Shown in pieces: positions 49,344 to 53,379 of a stretch of 53,379 bases of DNA. Each line of letters begins with the position of its first letter. Positions within the stretch are counted from its first letter, which is position 1. The DNA is from JACVRM01 sp046262315. Its GTDB lineage: Bacteria; Actinomycetota; Thermoleophilia; Gaiellales; Gaiellaceae. The stretch spans positions 1-53,379 of the forward strand of contig JBHEMZ010000057.1 in NCBI GenBank assembly GCA_046262315.1, written 5' to 3'. The notes under the pieces are model-generated. The model worked only from the letters and a program-made list of their open reading frames with translations. It had not been told where the DNA came from and ran no database searches. Both the position numbers and the translations under genes were made by a program.

Positions 49344-50171
49344 CTACACCACGAACTCGAGGCGGACCGGCTCGCCGAACGCGCCGGCCGCCTCGGCGCG
49401 GCGCAGCAGCTCACGGACTGCCTCGCGTCCCTCGTCCCCGTAGTCGCACGTGAGCTCGTTCACGTACATGCCGACGAAGCGGTCGGTCAGCTCCTCCGAG
49501 AGGCCGCGGCCCCAGCGGCGAGCGAAGACGAGCGCCTCGGCACGGTTGTCCAGCCCGGCGCGAATCGATGCGGCCAGAACACGGGAGAGCCGGCGCAGCG
49601 CGTCCTCGCCGAGGTCGCGCCGCGCGACGTTGACGCCGAGCGGAAGCGGAAGGCCCGTCTCCAGCAGCCACCACTCGCCGAGATCGACCACCTTGTTCAG
49701 CCCGAGCGAGGCGTACGTGAGCTGGCCCTCGTGGATGAGCAGTCCCGCATTCGCACGACCCGACTGCACCTCGTCGATGATGAGGTCGAACGGAACCTCG
49801 CGGTAGCGGAAATCGCCGAGGAAGAGGCGGAGGAGCAGGAAGGCTGTCGTCATGCGACCGGGAACGGCGATCTCCACGGCGGCCACCTCATCGCGCGTCA
49901 TGCCCTGGCGCGACACGACCACCGGTCCGTAACCCTCGCCCATGCTCGCGCCGTGGGGCAGCAGGACGTAGTGATCTTGCACGAACGGGTACGCGTGCAG
50001 CGACAGGGCGGTGACCTCGAGCCGGCCTTCGAGCGCCCATTCGTTGAGCGACTGGATGTCGGCGAGGACGTGTTCGAACTCGAAGCCCTCCGTGTCCACG
50101 ACGCCGGACGCGAGCCCCCAGAACATGAACGCGTCGTCGGGATCCGGACTGTGACCGAGCCGAATCAGCAT
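49344..50171 (-). CDS. mqnD: 1,4-Dihydroxy-6-naphthoate synthase (MqnD)
   Basis: MqnD converts cyclic dehypoxanthine futalosine to 1,4-dihydroxy-6-naphthoate in the futalosine route to menaquinone. The 275-residue protein has the periplasmic-binding-like fold with IRLGHSPDPDDAFMFWGLAS at the start, EVTALSLHAYPFV near 51, GRMTTAFLLLRLFLGDF and the catalytic-site His in LLIHEGQLTYASLGL. The ATG at 50171 is set by the family start and a TAGCGT box 8 nt upstream. The other mqn genes are not in the window, so it stands alone. Confidence 0.94.
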   Translation of the reverse strand: MLIRLGHSPDPDDAFMFWGLASGVVDTEGFEFEHVLADIQSLNEWALEGRLEVTALSLHAYPFVQDHYVLLPHGASMGEGYGPVVVSRQGMTRDEVAAVEIAVPGRMTTAFLLLRLFLGDFRYREVPFDLIIDEVQSGRANAGLLIHEGQLTYASLGLNKVVDLGEWWLLETGLPLPLGVNVARRDLGEDALRRLSRVLAASIRAGLDNRAEALVFARRWGRGLSEELTDRFVGMYVNELTCDYGDEGREAVRELLRRAEAAGAFGEPVRLEFVV

Positions 50172-50179
50172 TGCGCCGG

Positions 50180-50185
50180 ACGCTA
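50180..50185 (-). promoter_or_regulatory. -10 box TAGCGT of mqnD
   Basis: TAGCGT ends 8 nt before the ATG at 50171, with no ribosome-binding site between. Confidence 0.5.
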
Positions 50186-50366
50186 TCCGAATTTCAGGCG
50201 CGCACCCCCCACCCCTGGGTGGGGAGTGTGGGGAGTGCGCTCCACCCTCCGCTCCAGGGCGGACGCTATCGCTGAACGACACGCACAACGGTCCCGATTG
50301 TGTGCCCATTCGGCGCGCCTGCGCAGAGAGCTCGGGCCGCTGGATTTGCACAAAACCGGAACTGCT

Positions 50367-50525
50367 CTAGCGCTTGCCTGGCGCGACGCTGCGGGTGCGA
50401 TGGCCGGAGAGGACAGTGCGCGAGCACGGACTCGAGAGCGGCGTGCCCGCAGCGTCGCGAGGCGGGGGCCTTGCGGAGGCCGGCTCCGCCGGCCGCAGCG
50501 GGGCCGCCGCCCAGGGAAGCGCTAG
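50367..50525. repeat. 159-bp nested inverted-repeat element (MITE-like or structured RNA)
   Basis: The ends 50367-50381 and 50511-50525 are 15-bp complements with one mismatch, each bounded by CTAG. Just inside, 50382-50395 pairs perfectly with 50446-50459 (14 bp). The loop of that stem holds GTGC-GCGA-GCAC, a hairpin with a GNRA-type loop, and a third stem (50478-50483 with 50489-50494) fills the rest, giving a Y-shaped fold. The right end provides the TAG stop codon of the neighbouring gene. The remaining part of the gap (50186-50366) shows nothing I can support. Confidence 0.7.
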
Positions 50526-50857
50526 CGGCCGAAGAACCAGCGTTCGAGAGGCTTCAGAAGCTCCTCGCGCGCAAAGGGATCCACGTTCTGGTCGCGGCCG
50601 TCGGCCGCCGACACGCGCAGGTCGTCGCCCAGAACGCCGTTCGCCTGCTCGAGCGCGTCCTCGAGCTCGAACCCCTCGAACACATAGTCCGACGCTTTAC
50701 CCTCCCGGGGCCGACGCTCGGGATTCACCGCGCGTCCGACCGCCCACACCGCGCCCGGCCGACGCTCGATCCAGATCACGATCCGCTCGGGCGCGCCGGC
50801 GTCGTCGAGCCCTTGAACGACCCGCTCCGCGAAGACGCCGGACGTGTTGCGGCGCAT
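50522..50857 (-). CDS. Hypothetical protein
   Basis: The 111-residue protein, MRRNTSGVFAERVVQGLDDA to LLKPLERWFFGR, has an N-terminal beta-rich half (IVIWIERRPGAVWAVGRAVN) and an acidic helical C-terminal half (GFELEDALEQANGVLGDDLR). It has no signal peptide or membrane helix. I do not recognise a named family. A TATGAT box lies 8 nt before the ATG. Its stop codon lies inside the right end of the 159-bp inverted-repeat element. Confidence 0.68.
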   Translation of the reverse strand: MRRNTSGVFAERVVQGLDDAGAPERIVIWIERRPGAVWAVGRAVNPERRPREGKASDYVFEGFELEDALEQANGVLGDDLRVSAADGRDQNVDPFAREELLKPLERWFFGR

Positions 50858-50865
50858 CGGAACGG

Positions 50866-50871
50866 ATCATA
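50866..50871 (-). promoter_or_regulatory. -10 box TATGAT of the hypothetical gene
   Basis: TATGAT ends 8 nt before the ATG at 50857. With the opposite-strand TACGAT at 50895-50900 it forms a 51-bp divergent leaderless pair. Confidence 0.5.
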
Positions 50872-50894
50872 GAACGAGTCGCGCCGAGTCCAAC

Positions 50895-50900
50895 TACGAT
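50895..50900 (+). promoter_or_regulatory. -10 box TACGAT of the small protein gene at 50909
   Basis: TACGAT ends 8 nt before the ATG at 50909, with no ribosome-binding site between. Confidence 0.5.
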
Positions 50901-50908
50901 CTCGACCG

Positions 50909-51163
50909 ATGGGCCGCCTGACCGCCTTCCTGCGCAACCCGTTCGCCTCGCTGCTCGACCGCGGCGGCGGGCAGCGCGACCGGCTCGCCACGTACGTGAT
51001 CCGCGAGCACGAGCGCGGCCGGCCGCTGGCAGAGATCCTCGATGATCCGTACCTGCGTAACCGCACGACGCCGGAACAGCGCGAGCGCCTGCTCGACAAT
51101 CCGGACGTCGTCCGCGCGCTCGGTGAGGACAAGATCGCCGGCGCTCGCCAGGAGCGCCCCTAG
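50909..51163 (+). CDS. Small hypothetical protein
   Basis: The 84-residue charged protein begins MGRLTAFLRNPFASLLDRGG and is helical with ATYVIREHERGRPLAEILDD and LLDNPDVVRALGED. It has no membrane segment. The repeated Asp-Pro or Asn-Pro followed by hydrophobic residues suggests small helical repeats. Not recognised. It ends two bases before the convergent cyclodeaminase stop. Confidence 0.65.
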   Translation: MGRLTAFLRNPFASLLDRGGGQRDRLATYVIREHERGRPLAEILDDPYLRNRTTPEQRERLLDNPDVVRALGEDKIAGARQERP

Positions 51164-51165
51164 AA

Positions 51166-52095
51166 CTACAGCTCCAGGCCCGCTCCGCGCTCCCGCGCGC
51201 GTTCATACGCCGCCGCGGCCACGGCCACGTCCCACGCCGCGATCCCGTTCGACTTGAAGACGACCACATCGTCGTCGGACGCGCGTCCACGCACCTCGCC
51301 GGCCACCACCTCCTGGAGCTCATGCACCTCGAGCCAGTCGAGTACTCCCCCGTCCACCGGCTCGCGAAGATCCGCCGACTCCTCGCGCGCCTGCTGGAGT
51401 GAGTCGCAGCAGACGAAGGTCGCCCGCTCGAGCACCACGTTGTCGAGCTCCCGCGACCCGCCGTCGTTCGCGCCGGCCGCGCAGACGAGCGCCCCCGAAC
51501 GTAGCCACTCGCCGCGCAGCACGGGATCAGGGGACGTCGTGATCGTGACGACGACGTCCTGCGCTGCGGGTTCGCGATGGCTCTCGCCCGGCTCGACCCC
51601 CATCTCGGCGCAGAAGGCTGCAAGCCGCTCTGCGCTCCGGCAATACGCCACAACCCGATCGATGCCGGGAAGCGCTGCGCGAATGGCCGCCACCTGTCCG
51701 CGTGCCTGCCAGCCGCACCCGATCACCCCGAGGGTCGCAGCCCCCTCGCGCGCGAGGTAGCGAGCAGCAACTGCACTCGCCGCCCCCGTCCGCAGGCGGC
51801 CGAGCAGGTCGGCCTCGACCACAGCCCGCAGCTCCGGCTCCTCCGAGTCGAAGAGCAGCACGCAGAAGCGCGCACCCGCGCGGAACGCAGAGTAGGCCTT
51901 GACGCCCGCGTAGCCGAGCTCGAGGTCGGCGGCGGCCATGACCGCCATCCGCCCGCCCTCGAGTCCCAGCCGATAGCGGGGCCGGTTCTCGACCGCACCG
52001 GCGGCGAGGCGGCGGAACGACGCCTCGACTGCCTCGACGGCGTCGGCCGGCGTGACTAATGCCTCGACGTCTGACTCGGTCAGGTACAGCGGCAC
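51166..52095 (-). CDS. Ornithine cyclodeaminase/mu-crystallin family protein
   Basis: The 309-residue protein has the conserved start LTESDVEALVTPADAVEAVE, KAYSAFR with the substrate-binding Lys, the segment RTGAASAVAARYLAREGAAT and the NAD-binding GVIGCGWQARGQ near 123. Family members include ornithine cyclodeaminase, ketimine reductases and alanine dehydrogenases, so the substrate remains open. A TAGGCT box ends 9 nt before the GTG and overlaps the stop codon of the upstream DUF421 gene. Confidence 0.9.
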   Translation of the reverse strand: MPLYLTESDVEALVTPADAVEAVEASFRRLAAGAVENRPRYRLGLEGGRMAVMAAADLELGYAGVKAYSAFRAGARFCVLLFDSEEPELRAVVEADLLGRLRTGAASAVAARYLAREGAATLGVIGCGWQARGQVAAIRAALPGIDRVVAYCRSAERLAAFCAEMGVEPGESHREPAAQDVVVTITTSPDPVLRGEWLRSGALVCAAGANDGGSRELDNVVLERATFVCCDSLQQAREESADLREPVDGGVLDWLEVHELQEVVAGEVRGRASDDDVVVFKSNGIAAWDVAVAAAAYERARERGAGLEL

Positions 52096-52104
52096 GGGTG
52101 GACA

Positions 52105-52110
52105 AGCCTA
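52105..52110 (-). promoter_or_regulatory. -10 box TAGGCT of the cyclodeaminase-like gene
   Basis: TAGGCT ends 9 nt before the GTG at 52095 and includes the stop codon of the DUF421 gene. Confidence 0.45.
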
Positions 52111-52544
52111 TTTCTCGATGAAGCTGAGCCGGACGCTGGTCTCCAGCACGGCCCAGCGGACGCGATCCAGCGACGGGATCCCCTCGATACGGGCAGCCGC
52201 CTGCAACTCGTCCACCGTGATGCGGTTCCGTGCGAGGTTACCCTCGATCGGGCGTCCGTCCTGGACGACGATCACCGGCTCGCCGTCGATCAGCGGCCGC
52301 AGCCGCGGAAGCGGAAGCTTCCGTAGGAGACCGCCACGGTCAGCAGCGCGATCGTTCCCCCGACGAGCAGCATGCCGGTGACCGAGAAGTCGTTCTGCGT
52401 GATGCCCTGCTGGACGAGCTCGCCGATCATGACCAGCAGGATCAGGTCGAAGGGCTGAAGCGAGGAGAGCTCGCGCCGCCCGACGACGCGCGTCAGCACC
52501 AGGATGAAGATGAAGCCGACGGCTGCGCGAACGACGAGATCCAT
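52108..52544 (-). pseudogene. DUF421 (YetF-like) membrane protein gene with a single-base frameshift
   Basis: The first frame gives three membrane helices (VVRAAVGFIFILVLTRVVGR, DLILLVMIGELVQQGIT, LLVGGTIALLTVAVSY) and stops after SFRFRGCGR. The neighbouring frame continues with RLRPLIDGEPVIVVQDGR, then RNRITVDELQAAARIEGI and WAVLETSVRLSFIEK, the cytoplasmic domain of this family. One added base at 52307-52308 (CC to CCC on the coding strand) restores SFRFPRLRPLIDG and a 145-residue protein. The start overlaps the stop of its upstream partner (ATGA). Confidence 0.83.
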
Positions 52545-53069
52545 CAGGGGAAGACGGTCACCGTGCGGTCGAGGCGCAGGAGGGGTGTCTCGCCGTCGTG
52601 CAGCTCGACGTCGGCTGGATGTCGACCGACGTTCGTTGGGTTGACCTGGAAGTGCAGGAAGAGCACGTGCTTCGTCCCGGCGCGGACACGACCGACCTCG
52701 AGCGCAATCTTGCCTTCACGGTTGGCCTCGCCGATGGGGGGCCGGCTCGATGGTGTTCAGCGTCATGCCCTCGAGCCAACCAGGGTCCAGGACGAGGGTC
52801 GCATTCTCGATCTCGCGGCGAGCGCCGATCGTGAAGCGCGACTCGTAGAAGAGTCCGCTGCGTAGACGTGCGGGCGAGTAGACCTCGAGGCTCGCGCCGC
52901 CACCCTCCGCCACCTCGGTCTGGGGCCGTTGTCCGAATGCCTTGCCGAGGCCGAGCAGGCAGACCACCCCGATCAGGCCGAGCAGAATCCAGCGCGCCAG
53001 CGGCCGGCGCTCGCGACCTTCGAGCGCTAGGTGCCGCTTCAGCGTCAACCCGTCCGGAACGTCTGCCAT
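52544..53069 (-). pseudogene. Membrane-anchored partner of the DUF421 gene, frameshifted in a run of six C
   Basis: The first frame has a cytoplasmic N-terminus, one membrane helix (WILLGLIGVVCLLGLGKAFG) and an extracytoplasmic beta-rich part with LEVYSPARLRSGLFYESRFT. It breaks after NTIEPAP in a run of six C (52736-52741 as G). With five C the frame continues IGEANREGKIALEVGRVRAG, FLHFQVNPTNVGRH and LLRLDRTVTVFP, for 174 residues, and overlaps the DUF421 start. It probably forms a two-gene unit with DUF421. Function unknown. The homopolymer makes a sequencing error likely. Confidence 0.75.
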
Positions 53070-53130
53070 GCACCCCGATTTCGCCCCGGAGATGCCGGTT
53101 CCCTGCGGGATCTACACCGGCGCGAAGTAA
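53068..53130 (+). CDS. Possible 20-residue peptide
   Basis: An ATG overlapping the divergent partner gene's start codon (CATG) opens a 20-codon frame, MHPDFAPEMPVPCGIYTGAK, ending TAA. It reads protein-like but lacks any independent support such as a ribosome-binding site. Confidence 0.2.
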   Translation: MHPDFAPEMPVPCGIYTGAK

Positions 53131-53239
53131 GCGGCCCGTGAGGTGGATCCGACGACGCGGACGATGGAGCGTGCAGGGAAGCGCCTACGAGCCCCCGCCG
53201 CCGGGTCGGGCTTGCCCGATGCGGTCACGAAGCGGCGAC

Positions 53240-53264
53240 CTAAGTGCTCCCGGCCGTAAGTTCG
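53240..53264. repeat. Terminal inverted repeat of the IS630-family element (right copy)
   Basis: Exact reverse complement of 117-141. TA at 53241-53242 marks the junction; the element proper begins at 53243. Confidence 0.92.
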
Positions 53265-53379
53265 CTCACCGTCACGCGGCCAGCTGGAGCTGAGGCTTGT
53301 GCGCTGCGATGCGCGCGAGCAGGGCGGCGAGGTCGTCGCGGGTGAAGCGCCAGTCGAACGGCTCGGCGATCTCGTTCCA
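53241..53379 (-). mobile_element. IS630-family insertion sequence, right-end fragment (3' part of the transposase)
   Basis: It contains the terminal inverted repeat and the last 36 codons of a transposase, running off the contig. Orientation is the same as for the left fragment (transposase on the minus strand), so the two fragments are direct copies at the ends of the contig. The 170 bp between the last gene and this element contain nothing else that I can support beyond the short peptide frame. Confidence 0.88.
53272..53379 (-). CDS. IS630-family transposase, C-terminal fragment (runs off contig)
   Basis: The visible 35 residues, WNEIAEPFDWRFTRDDLAAL and then the end HKPQLQLAA, match the C-terminus of IS630 transposases, where PFxWxFTRxDL follows the last catalytic Glu. 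The stop codon TGA lies 7 bp from the terminal inverted repeat. The remainder lies outside the window. Confidence 0.85.
   Translation of the reverse strand, partial: WNEIAEPFDWRFTRDDLAALLARIAAHKPQLQLAA

Noticed and set aside
50367..50525. The 159-bp element as a deletion derivative of the border IS630 element
   Set aside because: Beyond the TA dinucleotide its ends (GCGCTTGCCTGG) share nothing with the IS repeat (AGTGCTCCCGGCC).
53068..53293. Longer plus-strand frame over the right IS end
   Set aside because: It runs into the inverted repeat and across the transposase C-terminus in antisense, with no coding character.
1..53379. tRNA, rRNA or CRISPR arrays
   Set aside because: No cloverleaf-like gene, rRNA segment or regularly spaced repeat was found on reading the gaps; no cas-like protein is present.

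Overview
The window is a visibly GC-rich stretch with GTG and occasional TTG starts, tight overlapping operons and many start codons preceded at 6-10 nt by a TANNNT -10 box. Together with futalosine-type menaquinone synthesis (mqnD), a membrane urate oxidase (puuD) and the protein styles seen, this suggests a free-living Actinomycetota, most likely class Thermoleophilia (Gaiellales/Solirubrobacterales). That placement is an inference, since no rRNA or tRNA gene was seen. Both ends lie inside an IS630-family insertion sequence: the left end holds the transposase N-terminus and the right end its C-terminus, and the two visible ends carry the same 25-bp terminal inverted repeat. The contig therefore probably stopped at a multicopy IS.

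Layout. 0.1-7.7 kb: CHRD-domain secreted protein, a 2-oxoacid dehydrogenase set (E2, GNAT, E1beta, E1alpha, no E3), a small membrane protein, a PadR regulator with an alpha/beta hydrolase, and a diacylglycerol-kinase-like enzyme. 7.8-21.2 kb: a secreted-protease island of three very large same-strand genes (M6 immune-inhibitor-A-like, M36 fungalysin-like, S8 subtilisin-like), a TrmB-family regulator and a decayed fourth secreted protein. The M6, the M36 and the decayed protein end in the same C-terminal DUF11 domain, each followed by a long perfect hairpin. 21.2-28.9 kb: phenylacetate catabolism (TetR/PaaR, paaABCD, paaG, two further enoyl-CoA hydratases, cupin, EthD) with two small lipoproteins and an Xre regulator between. 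The matching thiolase (paaJ-like) lies at 47.9-49.1 kb and has a PaaR-like operator core.

29.9-42.4 kb is a purine-catabolic island: three-subunit xanthine dehydrogenase, adenine deaminase, 8-oxoguanine deaminase, 5-hydroxyisourate hydrolase, OHCU decarboxylase, PuuD urate oxidase, a DUF3830 protein, an AllC-type amidohydrolase and an AzgA-type purine permease, with a MazEF-like toxin-antitoxin pair inserted. Adenine would pass through hypoxanthine and xanthine to urate, 8-oxoguanine would enter directly at urate, and urate would go to allantoin and, after an allantoinase not seen here, to allantoate hydrolysis. 42.5-53.2 kb is mixed: HIT protein, YczE-type membrane protein, aldehyde dehydrogenase, DUF885 peptidase, thiolase, mqnD, ornithine-cyclodeaminase-like protein, and a DUF421 gene with its membrane-anchored partner.

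Reading the regions together, the cell looks equipped to digest external protein and to burn branched-chain and aromatic amino acids and purines; this is inference from gene content. Structural features not explained by genes include a shared 16-bp palindromic operator in front of the E1beta and 8-oxoguanine-deaminase genes, a three-copy hairpin repeat around the purine genes, a 159-bp nested inverted-repeat element beside mqnD, and five genes or remnants broken by what look like single-base indels.
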